A stretch of 64,000 nucleotides of DNA from Tetragonia tetragonoides (GCA_038025085.1 CM076140.1:37695501-37759500), one strand, 5' to 3'. Positions 43,695 through 56,250 are shown, numbered from the stretch's first letter. Notes: generated by a model not told the origin, from the sequence alone. Translations and numbers: made by a program.

Positions 43695-43951
43695 GGTGGT
43701 GTTTACTTGCTTGCAATAAAAATCAATGCAACGCAATTATTTTATAGGTTGGAAAAGGAAGAAGGGAAAGAAAAAAGATGGGAAAAGTGAGATTGATTAC
43801 ACCATTCAAAGTAATCATCATTACATATATTGAATCATGCAATCAACTCTACTTTTCTTATTCCACCCTTCTCACTCCTTCACTTTTCATCCCACATTTA
43901 TTCTATAAAATAATTGCATTGCATTACATTTGATTGCAAGTAAACGAGCCC
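43695..43951. mobile_element. Harbinger (Tourist-like) MITE, 257 bp
   Basis: Termini GGTGGTGTTTACTTGCTTGC and GCAAGTAAACGAGCCC are inverted; TAA flanks both sides (43692-43694 and 43952-43954). Same family as 14774-15070 and 47489-47783. It is non-coding and presumably mobilised by a PIF/Harbinger transposase such as the decayed one at 48815. Confidence 0.88.
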
Positions 43952-44452
43952 TAATAGTATAGGTTGAGTAACAATAACAGCGCAACTAGTTTGCCAGTTG
44001 GCCTATCCCATACCAAGAAGATACTGAGAAATGAAAAACGCGGAGTCTTTTTACCCCAAACCTTTTACACTCTCTTTTTCCCTACTTCCTCTTAACTTGT
44101 GTTAGATTGTTCTGCGATAAGCACAATAAGCATCAGATCAGTTTAACTTGTGTGAAATTTCACCTTTCACCTTATTTTGACTTTTAATTGATGACAAAAT
44201 TATGCGAAAGAAACGTACGAAGCCACTTTGAATGTTTGATATATTAAGGGAGTTCAATTTTTTTTTATTAAGGATAGCTGGGCCCGTACTATGTTTATAA
44301 AAACTTAATGCCAAAAAGTTTGGACTGTGTCTCGGCCAATTCCCAAACTTGGATAAAAACAAGGGCATTAAAAAAAAAGAAAAAGAAAAAAGCATTTAAA
44401 AAGGAAAGTACAAATTAAAACACATTTTTTAGGGATAAAGCTTCTTCATTTT
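43952..44452. other. Intergenic, nothing recognised
   Basis: No gene seen. Contains a T run (44261-44269) and an A-rich tract (44369-44392). Confidence 0.5.
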
Positions 44453-45447
44453 GTCATACTAGATATGAAGCCCGTGCAACGCACGAGTTAGATATTAACA
44501 TTTTAAAAATAAATAAACTCATATGATGTTAGTAAATATGATATCGAGGATCGAATTTTGTTGGCAATTTCATTTCGGTAGTTTGGATTCGTGTTTGACA
44601 TGAATATAATCTTGTGCATTGCAAGGTGTAGTGAATATAAATTCAATATTCTGAGTCATATGCATATATGCACCAACAGAAAAATAATAGATAATAAAAA
44701 AAAAGTTGCCACAATCTCATTGTTTTTCTTATTTATTTGTCATTATTTTGTTAAAACTTTTTAAGTAATTTTTTTTTTCTTACGTGATGCTCTATGGACT
44801 ATGAAACTTTGTTAAAACTCTATAACTTATAAGTCAAGCTCATTTATCATCCTAAATTTTAATTATTTGTGAACTTTACATGTTCGTTTATGTGGCGATA
44901 TGCTTCTAGCTAGAGGCTAAGTAGTTCTTCATATTTTTGAAATAATTTGTCAAAATGACATAAATTATATGCTATTTTGTATTTTAGTTTTACACTTGTA
45001 TATAATATTTAGTGGAATTAGCATTGTATACTAAGTTAATTTGAATCGTTCCTTTTCAATCTGCATTGCATCTCATTCTGTATTTTATTTTTTCTCAAAT
45101 TCTGTGTCCATTATGTCATTTTGTTCCATTATCTTTTGTGTCAATTTATTCTGTTCCGTTCCTTTCTGTTTTACACCATTTCGTTGAAAAGAACAAAACC
45201 CTTAGGGTTTGTTCTTTTCACCTACAAACTACAAAATACATGATATTACAACTTAATAACACCAGAAAATACCACCTTAATTTTATAAATTATAATTAAA
45301 ACTTATTCTAAAAACATGATATCATATCTTAATTATAGTTTTGTTATTAATTTAGCTTAGTAGCTCCCATAGGTGACCCTTTTAATTCTAATCTTAAATG
45401 ATTCGATAAGGTGGACGCGTCCGACGCGATCACAAAATGCCTCCTTT
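44453..45447 (+). mobile_element. Helitron-like segment
   Basis: It starts TCATACTAGATATGAAGCCC followed by GTGCAACGCACG, a start type I associate with plant Helitrons. Near the other end is the perfect palindrome GGACGCGTCC (45413-45422), which could be the 3' hairpin, followed by about 20 bases ending ATGCCTCC. No Rep/helicase is encoded. The exact 3' end (CTRR expected) is not clean. Confidence 0.4.
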
Positions 45448-45904
45448 ATATATATAATAGGTGTATATATGTTCGTGTGTTACACGGTTCGTGGTCAATT
45501 TAACGTGTTAATTAATCATATTGATCGAAACTCATAAGTATAACTATCACTTATGAAATTTTATTTAGTAATGTATGATTAAGCATTAATATTATCATTC
45601 TAATATCATTAATGCCTTATAATAGGATTATTATGCATTGTATGGGGCACATTGAACAATTCTAACTCTTATCACTAATTTCAATTTTTTTTTAATTTTT
45701 ACCATACAAATTCAAAATACCTTTTAAATGAACATAACATTTCTTTTTAGTATTCATTGGTTGATTGTCTAATTGCTCATTGTTAATTGTCTAATTGCCC
45801 ATTGTTGATTGTCTATATTATAAAATTCATAAGTCAAAACATAAAATTAAAGAAATAGCATCTCAAACTTTTTGTTTATCACGTTTTTATCTTTTTTTTT
45901 TTTT

Positions 45905-45923
45905 GGGGGGGGGGGGGGGGGGG
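45905..45923 (+). repeat. Run of 19 G
   Basis: Uninterrupted G run preceded by a T run. Potential G-quadruplex on the plus strand. Confidence 0.95.
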
Positions 45924-46663
45924 CTTGTGTTGGTGGTGGTGTAGTGTGATTCTACATTTTCAAAAGAATATTTTGTTTCCTTTTTTTTTTTGGGGTAGTA
46001 GATGTTGTTTCATCTATCATTAAAATTAAACATATTTTTTTAGTAAAATTGACAAATCCCTCTTAAAAATGATTAAAATTGAACAAATAGCTAGCTTGTC
46101 TTTCTTGTTATTTTCACCTAATATTAAAACGTTGGTTTAGAATGGGAGAGAGTAGCATAATGCTTTCGTGGAAGTTTTTTTTTCTCTTTTCTTTTTGAAT
46201 GCGTTTTTTTCCCCATGAATGTGTTAGGTTAATTGTTATGAAGAATATATATGACAATGGGAATATAATTTCCTATTTGGTATTTAGAGACAAAAATATC
46301 GTAACTATATTTTAATCTTATGTTTCTAATTGAAATTTAACCTTAAAAATTGATTTATTTTAGGATTTTATAGATACGCTTGCTTAGGTGGTGCGTCACT
46401 GAGTGACTTAGTTAAGTGACATAACCCAATGTTGTCATTGAAAATATATATATGCTCCCTATACTCTTGCAAAATGGCAATACGTAAGATATAAGACAGA
46501 TGAATCTTATTTTAAAGTGTATTTCGCGCTCTTTTAATTCATTGGTGTAAGTCGTTGTTTGAATTTTTGAAGCATAAACTAAAATTTATACTCCTCATAA
46601 TGTCTCAAATGATTTGCTGATGCTATAACTCTAATATCCTTTATTTCATAACTTCTTTAGATG

Positions 46664-46782
<119 letters not shown>

Positions 46783-47079
46783 GCCATCAAGTGACTGATC
46801 GAAATATGGCTGCATATTCTATATCACTTGCTCAATGATCTACAGAGCATATACAATATAATGCATGAGCAATGAGTGAGAGTATTGTTAATTGTTAAGT
46901 TTTTCATTTAGTGGACACCAAAAGATCCATCTGTTACTTTGTATTAGTTGTCATAGCTCCAAATAACTCGTTTAGGTGTACGCATTCTATATATACTATT
47001 TGAAAATGCCTATAGATATTATTATTATGATTATGATTGATTTGCGCTTCATAAGCTCCTGTAAAATGCCAATGCATAA

Positions 47080-47822
47080 GAGGAGCCGTCGAGCTGATTT
47101 TGCCAATGCTATAAAATACTCTTCCAAGGCAAATATCTTTGTTTGACTAAATGGTCCACTCATTTTCCATTTAAGTGGTGCCCGTAATATCAAAGTAGAA
47201 TCTAATTGGAAGTCAACCCCCTATCTCACCAAATTAATCATGAACTCCAAATTACTTTGACTTTATTCTTTTACCACATTCCTAATTTTCTACTGTTAAA
47301 ATTAATTATCGTATCCTGCAGGCTACATTCGCATCACGAATTCACAATTCATCCATTATTAAAACTATTTTTTTGGAACTATATAGATATCCAGCATTAG
47401 TAGTCTGGCGGCAGATAATGGATGTTAGGCCTAAAGGGGAAATATAACAATAAAAAAAATTTACGTTATAATGAATTGATGACCGTAAGGGCTCGTTTAC
47501 TTGCTTGCAATCAAATGTAATGCAATGCAATCAATTTATAGAGTAGATGTGGGGTGAAAAGTGAAAGAGTAGGAGGAGAGAGATGGAAAAAGTGGAGTTG
47601 ATTGCATATTCCAATGTAATCACAATTGCTCAACTATACTCATGTAATGATGATTACTTTAGATGGTGTAATCAATCCCACTTTTTTCATCTCCTTCCTC
47701 CCATTCCTTCCTTTTCCACCTTACATCTAGCCTATAAAATGATTGCATTGCATTCATTTGATTGCAAGCAAGTAAACACCACCTAAGTGTTACAACTTAT
47801 GGATGCAACCAATTGAAGCAAA

Positions 47823-47855
<33 letters not shown>

Positions 47856-48125
47856 AAGTGATTGTAACGATGTACAGATGCAAAAGGAAGTAGGAGTAGC
47901 AAGTCCATGGCTGCTTGGTGAGGTGCTAAGATTTCATGCAAGAGTTGTGCAACAATTAACTGAGTAGAAATTATAAAGTCAATGCACTTTAGTGCAATTG
48001 ATTTTATTTTGTTTCTCACTACAGGCACCACTCAAATAGAAATAAGGGGCAATTTAGTCAAACAGTAATATTTGCCTTGGAAGAGTGTTTTCTAGCATTG
48101 GTGAAATCAGCTCCCATGCATAAAA
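47080..48125. repeat. Inverted repeat, arms about 110 bp, MITE in the loop
   Basis: 47080-47195 matches the reverse complement of 48018-48125. Shared segments include CTCTTCCAAGGCAAATAT, TTTGACTAAAT, AGTGGTGCC and CAATGCTA. The 820-bp loop contains the Harbinger MITE 47489-47783. Confidence 0.75.
47489..47783. mobile_element. Harbinger (Tourist-like) MITE, 295 bp
   Basis: Termini GGGCTCGTTTACTTGCTTGC and GCAAGCAAGTAAACACCACC are inverted repeats; TAA on both sides (47486-47488 and 47784-47786). Same family as 43695-43951, with opposite end types, so it lies in the reverse orientation. Confidence 0.9.
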
Positions 48126-48814
48126 TATATAACAAAACGGGTCTTGTTTTAAAGTGCGTTTCACGCTCTTTTCATTGGTGTAAGATATTGGAATTTTTGT
48201 AACATGAAACAAAAGTTGTACTGCTTTTAATATTTCATTATCCTCAATGATTTACTGCCATAACTCTAATATGCTCTCTTAGCTCTTGTAAAATGTCAAT
48301 GCATAAGACTTATGACAAAATGAATCTTGTTTTAAAGTGCGTTTTACGCTCCTTTCAATGGTGTAAGATATTGAAATTTCTGTAACCTGAAACAAAAGTT
48401 ATACTGCTCTTAATATTTCATTATCTTCAATGATTTACTACCATAATTCTAATATTCTCTCTTTCCTAACTTCTATTTATGATTAATTATTATTATATTC
48501 TCTCTTTCCTAACTTTTATTTATGATTTATTATTGATATTTTTTTTAAGAAGGTTCACTTAGGTGGACGCGTCCAATGCTGTCAGAATATGCCTCTAATA
48601 TATAGATATTATGATTTGTCTATTGTCCTAGCTAGAGTATGCATCTAGCGTCCAGGTGATGTTTGATTATAATTAGTTGGCTTGGGTAAGAATTTTATTT
48701 ATACAATATATTGTTCAATCGTATGACAATTCGGATTGTTATGTGACTAAAAGCATTTTGATGAGAATCCAATGTTTGGAATGATAATATCATTTCAATT
48801 GTTATAAAACAGTA

Positions 48815-49150
48815 TATTTTAACATGAAACATTCATCGGCAAGAAATGTGTTTGAAAAGACATTTGGCTTATTGAATTGTTGTTGGGGTATACTTAGAAA
48901 TTCTTCTTATTACCATCTAGATACATATGTCGATTTAATATAGCATGTTGTTATTTACATAATCTCATTCAACAAGAGATGAGTTTTGACCCGTACGAAC
49001 AACAATTGGATGATTTTATGCAACAACAACAACATGATGAAAATGTAATTGATTCCACAGAATCATCCCAACAATGGATGCTAGGGAGACACAAACTGCT
49101 CAGGATATGTAGGATATATGGTCCGCTAGAAGACACAATGTTTGAACATT
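48815..49150 (+). pseudogene. PIF/Harbinger DDE transposase, C-terminal remnant
   Basis: The plus strand reads YFNMKHSSARNVFEKTFGLL then WGILRNSSYY. After a frame change it reads IACCYLHNLIQQEMSFDPYE. This matches the conserved C-terminal block of plant Harbinger (DDE_Tnp_4) transposases (SARNVIER.FGLLK..W.ILR, ACCLLHNLIR.EM). Catalytic Asp residues upstream are not preserved. With the Myb/SANT-like frame that follows, it represents a dead autonomous Harbinger element, a possible former source for the MITEs in this window. Confidence 0.8.
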
Positions 49151-50295
49151 TTTTTTGAGACTCCTTGGGTGTTGATGGAATGATTTTTCTTTATTAGTGT
49201 TTAGTTGATTTTAGTATACTAATCCCCATCTTATACATGTTTTATTTGGCGATCATTATCTTTTTGTTTTAATGTTTGAGACTCATTTATGTATGCTTAG
49301 CGTTAAATGGGAAAATTAAATCTTCTTATATGTGATTTACACTCTTTTCTAATTTTATAGGTTGCTTTGTTTTTTATTGTATTGAGTAGATGACTGTTGT
49401 TGAAGAGTATAAAAGTAAGCAAGGTAATAAAATTCGAAAAAGAGAAAGGAGAATATAGACGACTAAAGAGGAAAGTGTATTCATTGACGTTCTTCTTTAA
49501 ATGAATGACTCCAATTAGAAAGTAGATACGGGTCACAAGTCATCATGTTACCTTTCACATATCGATAAAGAAATAGAAAACAAACTACCAAATGTTGAAA
49601 ATGAAGCTTGATATGCTTCAAAGTAAAAGTCCCACAAAATAGCCTTGTTCATAAAAAATCATTGTCCCACATTGGTAGAGAAAGGAAAGAGAAGAGACTT
49701 TATATATGGTTGTGTACTCTTAGTCTTTGAACTAAGAGTCAAGGGAAGACTCTCACCACACACGCGCGCGTGCACCGTGACCGTCGTCCGTCCGTCCGGC
49801 CAGGCGGGCGGGCCGGGCTCGGGCGAGGGTGTGGGTTAAGTTCTTTCGACCGTTTAATTCCATCGTCTTATTCGTTTTGACTAAACAGATTATGTAACCG
49901 TTACAATATCAATTCTCATTATTTCCTCCCATAATATCCGCCCCATATTATTGTCTTTCGGTTACAGATTTCGCCTCCTATAAACTTTGCACCTTCAGTT
50001 CATTTGGATACACAGAACCGAAAACATTCCTCTCTTTAAAAGCCTCAAAGTCTCTTCTCTTCACTTTGCAGTAGATTAGTTTGCTTTCAAAACCATTGCA
50101 ACGTAGTACACCGGAGCTTTGGTTGCCGTGTATCCCTGGAGGTCGGTTGCCGGAAATTCCCTAGTGTACGTATGGGGGAAAATTCGACTTTAGGGTAGTG
50201 ATTCATCACGCCACGACCGTTTGTTACAAATAAGTTTTTTCCGTCATTAAGATTTGTTTATATCATTCTAAAGTCGAATATTTTTGTTTTTTATC

Positions 50296-53200
50296 ATGGC
50301 TAGTGACGGAACTGTTGGTAATGTTAATGTGAACGAAAATGTTGGTGATGTTGTTGTGAACGAATTTGTGCCTATTCTGACCCCTACTCCTATTGTTGTT
50401 ATACCATCCAAATTAGTTCATAATAACTCTGATGTGCCTTATGTGAGTGCATGTATGATGACTGCTGGTAATACCCCTATGTTCCCAATTTTTTTCGTTC
50501 CTGATATGTCTAAATTAGATTCGTTTGATGGGAAGAATTATAATATGTGGTCTGATAAGATGGAATTTTTCTTGGGACAAATTGGTGTTGAGCATGCTTT
50601 AGCTGTTGATAAGGCTCCTGTTAATTCCACTAGAGATTTTGATAAGGATAATAGGACTTGTCGTGGTATGTTGTTGCACTATATGACCACATCTTTATAC
50701 CAGATTTATAGTAAGTTGAAACTGGCTAAGGAAATTTGGGATGCCCTTAAATTGAAGTATGGTACTGATGACTTTGGGAAAGGGAAATATGCTTGTAGTA
50801 GGTGGCTTAAGTTTGAGTTAGTTGATAGTAAGTCTATGCTGGATCAAGTTCATGAGTATGAAAATTTGGTGACTGAAATTCTTGCTGAAGGGATGAAAGT
50901 TTGTGAGATTTTTCAAGCTAAATGTTTGCTTGATAAATTGCCGAAATCTTGGGAGAACTATGTTCCTTCGATGAGGCACAAACATAAAACCTTTACTCTC
51001 CAGGAGGTTGTATCCACATCAAGAACGAGGAACATAACCGGATCCAGGCCAAAGAAAAATCAACCGAACATTCCTCCTCTACTGCTAAACTTGTTGAACA
51101 AAAGAATTTTGCAGGTAAACATGACAGAAACAAGGGACCCAACGGGAAAGGACCAAACCAACTACATGGTAAGAATCAGCCCCAAAACTTCAAGAAGCCT
51201 TTCAAGGGCAATTGCTACAACTATGGTAAGTATGGACATCCCGCTAAGGAATGCAGGAGTGTTGTTGTTGTTGCTGTCAACAAACCCAAAGAGAACAAAT
51301 CCCAAGCAAACCTGATCGAGGATGTTATTGTTGCCATGGTGCCCGAGATCAACCTTGTTGGTAATACTGTTGAATGGATCCTGGGCACCGGGGCAACAAA
51401 GCATTGCTGTACCAACCGAAAAATGTTCGTGGAGTATGTCAAAGGTGCTGAAGGAGAATACGTTTTCATGGGTAACTCTAGCACTACTTCTGTTGTTGGT
51501 AAAGGGAAGGTTCTTTTAAAGCTTACTTCTGGTAAAACTGTTGCTCTAACTGATGGTTTGCATGTTCCCGATATTCGTAGGAATTCAATTTCAGGTTCAT
51601 TGTTGAACAAAGCAGGGATTTCGTTAGCTTTTGAATCTAACAAACTTGTACCCACCAGAAATGGTGAATTTGTTGGGAAGGGATTTTGTAATGGGGGGAG
51701 GGGGGGTTGTTTGTGTTGGATGTTGTCACTGAGAATAAATCATCTACTTCTTCTGTTGTTTACATCGCTGAGTCTGCTTCATTATGGCATGCTAGACTAG
51801 GTCATGTGAATGTGGCATCCATTACAAGGCTAAAATAATTTAGTCTTATTCTTGCATTTAGCAATACTGATTTTGATAAATGTGAAATATGTGTAGAAGC
51901 TAAACATCCCAAAAAGCCTTACAATAAGAGTGTGACTATAACTTCTACTTTACTTGAACTTGTGCATGGTGACCTTCGTGATTTTCATAGCCATGTTAGT
52001 AGAGGTGGTAAAAAGTATTATATTACTTTTGTCGATAATTATTCTAGATTTACCAAGGTGTATCTGTTGAATTCTAAGGATGAGACTGAGGATAAATTTC
52101 TTATCTATAAAGCCGAGAAAGAAAATCAACTAGATCGTAAAATAAAAAGGCTTAGGTCCAATAGAGGTCGAGAATGTGATTCAACACCTATAAAGGATTT
52201 TTGTGAGGCTAATGAGATAATTCATGAAATTACAGCTCCTTATACTCCTCAACAAAATGGCATAATCGAGAGGAAAAATAGGACCCTCAAAGACATGATG
52301 AATGCAATGCTTATTAGTTTGAGTATGTTTGATAACATGTGGGGGGATGCTTTACTTTCTTCTTGCTTTGTGCTTAATCGTGTTCCCACAAGAAATTAGA
52401 GAAAACTCCATATGAGTTGTGGAAAGGTTTTGGACCTAACTTGAGTTACCTAAAAGTGTGGGGGTACCTTGCGAAAGTCGGAATTCCTGATTTTCAAAGA
52501 ATTAAGATTTGACCCAAAACTGTTGATACTATATTTATTGGATATGCTAATAATAGTGCTGCATATAGATTTATTCTAAAAGATGCTTCTAGTTTTGGTG
52601 CTATTAAAGAGTCCCGTGATGCTAAAATTTTTGAGCATATATTTTCTATGAAATTAAATGAACATGTCTTACCTGCTGCATCTTCATTGCCTTCACATGC
52701 CAATGCATCATCTAGTATAAGAAGTTCAAAAGCCTAGAAGGGGTAAACGAATTAGGACTGAGAAAAGTTTTGGCCCTGATTATGTTACTACTTTCTTCGC
52801 TGAAATTGATGTGCTAGATGAAACTTTTGTGCATGCTTATATTATTGAAGATGACCCTAGAAATTATGGGGAGACGATGAGATTAGTTGAATCTAGTTTT
52901 TGGCAAGAGGCCAGAAGTAGTGAGTTAGAATCAATTATGAGCAATAATACTTGGATTTTATCTGACCTTCCTTGGGGTTGTAAGGCACTTCGTAGTAAAT
53001 GGGTGTTTCGAAAGAAATACCCAACTAATGGGACCATTGACAAATATAAGGCTAGACTTGTGATTCAAGGAAATTTTCAAAAGAAAGGACTTGATTATTT
53101 TGATACTTATTCTCCTGTTACTAAAGTTACTACTATTAGAGTTTTAATAGCACTTGGATCCATTCATAATCTTGTTGTGCATTAAATGGATGTCAAAACT

Positions 53201-54403
53201 GCATTTTTGAATGGTGATCTTAATGAGGAGATATACATGAGACAACCAGAAGGTTGTGTAGTTCCTGGACAAGAACATAAGGTATGCAAACTTGTTAAGT
53301 CTTTGTACGGACTTAAACAAGCACCCAAACAATAGTATGACTAGTTTCATAGTACTATAATTTTTGATGGTTTCAAGGTGAATGATTCTAATGCTTGTGT
53401 TTATTCTAACATGATGAGCATGGTTGTGTTATAATATGTTTATATTGTTGATGACATGCTCATTTTTGGTACAAGTATTGATGTGGTAAACACAACGAAA
53501 TCTTTCTTGAAATCATGCTTTGATATGAAAGACATGGGTGAAGCTGATATGATTCTTGGCATTAAAACTACTAGAACTTCTATGGGTTTAAGTTTGGATC
53601 AATCTCATTATGTTGAGAAAATTTTAAAGAAGTTTAAACAATTTGATTCTAACCCTGTCAAAACCCCATATGATTCTAGTATACATTTGAAAAGGAATAG
53701 AGGTGATAGTGTATCACAAGAAGAGTATGCTAAGATAATTGGAAGTGTTATGTTTTTAATGAACTATACTAGACCATATATAGCATATGCTGTGACCAGG
53801 TTGAGTAGATATACTCATAACCCCAATGGTAATCATTAGAATGCCTTGATTAAATTGTTGAGATATATGAAAGGTACTATTAATTGGGGTTTGCACTACA
53901 AGAATTTTCCTTGCGTTTTGGAGGGGTATTGTGATGCTAACTGGGTGTCTGATAATGATGAACTTCACTCTAACAGTGGCTATGTTTTTACTCTTGCTAG
54001 TGCTGCTATATACTGGAGATCTTCCAAACAAACTTGTATTGCTAAATCTATGATGGAATCTGAGTTTATTGCTTTAGAAATGGCAGGCCATGAAGCTGAA
54101 TGGTTAGGAAGCCTACTTGCAGATATTTCATTGTGGGGGAGACCGGCTCCATCATTTTTCATGCACTGTGATTGTCAAGCGGCTATTAGTGTAGCCCGCA
54201 ACCATTCCTACAACGGAAAGAGAAGGCATATACGCCTTAGACATGAAATTGTTAAGAATCTGATTAGAGATAATGTGATATCACTTGAGTATGTAAAGTC
54301 GGAGAGGAATCTTGCGGATCCTCTCACCAAAGGCCTTTGTAGAAAGATAGTGCTTGAGTCAGCACTAGGAATGGCGCTTCAGCCCAGTGGGAGTGAATTG
54401 TGA
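50296..54403 (+). pseudogene. copia gag-pol polyprotein, catalytic residues lost
   Basis: gag starts at 50296 (MASDGTVGNV), with FDGKNYNMWSDKME and a UBN2-like body, and stays open to 51315. A frame change follows. The zinc knuckle NCYNYGKYGHPAKEC (about 51210) has Tyr for its second Cys. The protease motif reads LGTGATKHC, with Gly (51384-51386) where the catalytic Asp is expected. The pre-integrase LWHARLGHV and integrase (GDLRDF, VDNYSRFTK, NGIIERKNRTL) follow; the second catalytic Asp is Asn (RSNRGRE, 52160-52162). RT ([47 protein letters not shown]) has stops at 53183 and in 53330-53345 and at 53432. RNase H ([36 protein letters not shown]) is open to the end at 54403. Confidence 0.9.
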
Positions 54404-55249
54404 TGGATACCCAACCTGGAATATGTCCAGGTTCAATGAGTCAAAAATCACAAAATATCAACTCCAGTCATGTACTACAAACCCCATTCCTCTATAAAAT
54501 GATGTAGTATATATATATATATATATTTCTTTTTTTTTTTTTGTATACTGTCATGTGTGTGAGGTTGAGCATTTTAGCTCTTAATGAGTTCATAGCCTTG
54601 AAAGGTGGTGTGAGACAGTACACACTTGATGAACTCACCTATGTGAATGTGAGGGAATTGCCCCCCCTATGAGAGCATTTAGGCTAATGACTCTCTAGAA
54701 CGTTAACAGAAATATCAAGCACGTAAGGGGCTAATGCATATTTGTATTTCGTGAGAGTAAATATGATTTTGAGGTTAAACTAGTGCGCAATTTGTACTGA
54801 ACAAATACGTGAAGGTTGAAGGAATTTTTTTCACCTAAATGGTTGTTGGGCAAACTTGTAAGCACAAGGTACTATTCAAGTCCACAAGAAATTAGTATCG
54901 TAACGTGCGACCTCCTACTGCCATGAACTTCTTTTACCACTTTTTCTTTGAATCATGTGGGGGATTGTTGGAAATGAAGCTTGCTATGCTTCAAAGTAAA
55001 AATCCCACAAAATAGCCTTGTTCATAAAAACTCATTGTCCCGCATTGGTAGAGAAATAGGAAAGAGAAGAGACTTTATATATGGTTGTGTAAGCATAAAG
55101 TTTGATATGCTTCAAAGTAAAAGTCCCACAAAATAGCCTTGTTCATAAAAACTCATTGTCCAACATTGGTAGAGAAAGGAAAGAGAAAGAGACTTTATAT
55201 ATGGTTGTGTACTCTTAGTCTTTGAACTAAGAGTCAAGGGAAGACTCTC

Positions 55250-55310
55250 CCCACACGCGCGCGCCGCCGCCGCTGTCCGATCGGGCGGGCTGGGCGAGGG
55301 CGTGGGTTGG
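55250..55310. repeat. GC-rich island inside copia LTR
   Basis: CGCGCG/CGCCGC/GGGCGG-rich stretch in an otherwise AT-rich LTR, with a diverged counterpart at 49755-49830 in the 5' LTR. Confidence 0.7.
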
Positions 55311-56250
55311 GCCCTTTTTATTATTCGGTCGATATTTTGACCGTTTAATTCAATCGTCTGATTCGTTTTGACTAAACAGATTATGTAACCGTTACAATAT
55401 CAATTCTCATCATTTCCTCCCATAATATCCGCCCCACATTATTGTCTTTTGGTTACAGATTTTCGTCTCCTATAAACTTTGCACCTTCAGTTCATTTGGA
55501 TACACAGAACCGAAAATATTCCTCTCTCTAAAAATCTCAAAGTCTCTTCTCTTCACTTTAGTAGTAGATCAGTTTGCTCGCAAAATCATTGCACCGTAGT
55601 ACACCAGAGCTTTGGTTACCGTATATCCCTGGAGGTCGGTTGCCGAAAATTCTCTAGTGTACGTGTAGGGGCAAATTTGACTTTAGGGCATTGATTCATC
55701 ATGCCATGGCCGTTTGTTACAGATAAGTTTGTTCCGTCTATAAGCTTTGTTTATATCACCCAACGCCAACTTGAAAGCTGATCCCCATATTAAATCAAAA
55801 GTGAAGATTTGGAAGAAACAATTGTCATGTATCATTGAGCTTCAAATGTATGGTAGCGGCTTTGGTTGGGATGACAAGAAAAATATGGTAAAAAGAGACG
55901 AGGTTATATTTATGGAGTGAGCCAAGGTATCTTTCACATTTGTTTTACGTTTTTCGTTTTGTTTTGTTTTTGTATATTTTTTGTTTTTTCTCCGCCTGCT
56001 AATGGTTATACTTTGTTTTGTTGTTTTGGTAGAGTCGTGATGGAGCCGCTTTTTTATTCAATAAGCACATGATACACTATGACAAGTCGTTTGTCATTTA
56101 TGTATAGGATTTGGCCAAAGGAAACAAAGCCAAAGGTTCAAGGAAGCAATCAAACATGGACAATATATAGTAATCAATCTACTAGGAATGAGACAAAAGG
56201 TGGTAGCTAAGTGATTGGTGGATGAATAAGCTTCTCAAACTCAAGGCACC

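Larger units (their letters stand above)
49593..55759 (+). mobile_element. Second Ty1/copia LTR retrotransposon, older, non-tRNA primer site
   Basis: The 5' LTR is 49593-50265 (673 bp, TGTTGAAAATG...TATCA). The 3' LTR is 54966-55758 (793 bp), longer by an internal duplication. The purine tract is TGTGGGGGAT before 54966. The target duplication CCAAA/CCAAC (49588-49592, 55760-55764) is confirmed by the host frame that resumes across it. A TATATATGG box lies at about 49699. LTRs differ by several indels and many substitutions, including a GC-rich stretch (49755-49830; 55250-55310), so it is clearly older than the element at 34189. The usual TGGTATCAGAGC is absent after the 5' LTR; CTAAAGTCGAAT (50268-50279) sits there instead. 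The lineage is not fixed; Tork-like is possible. Confidence 0.92.
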
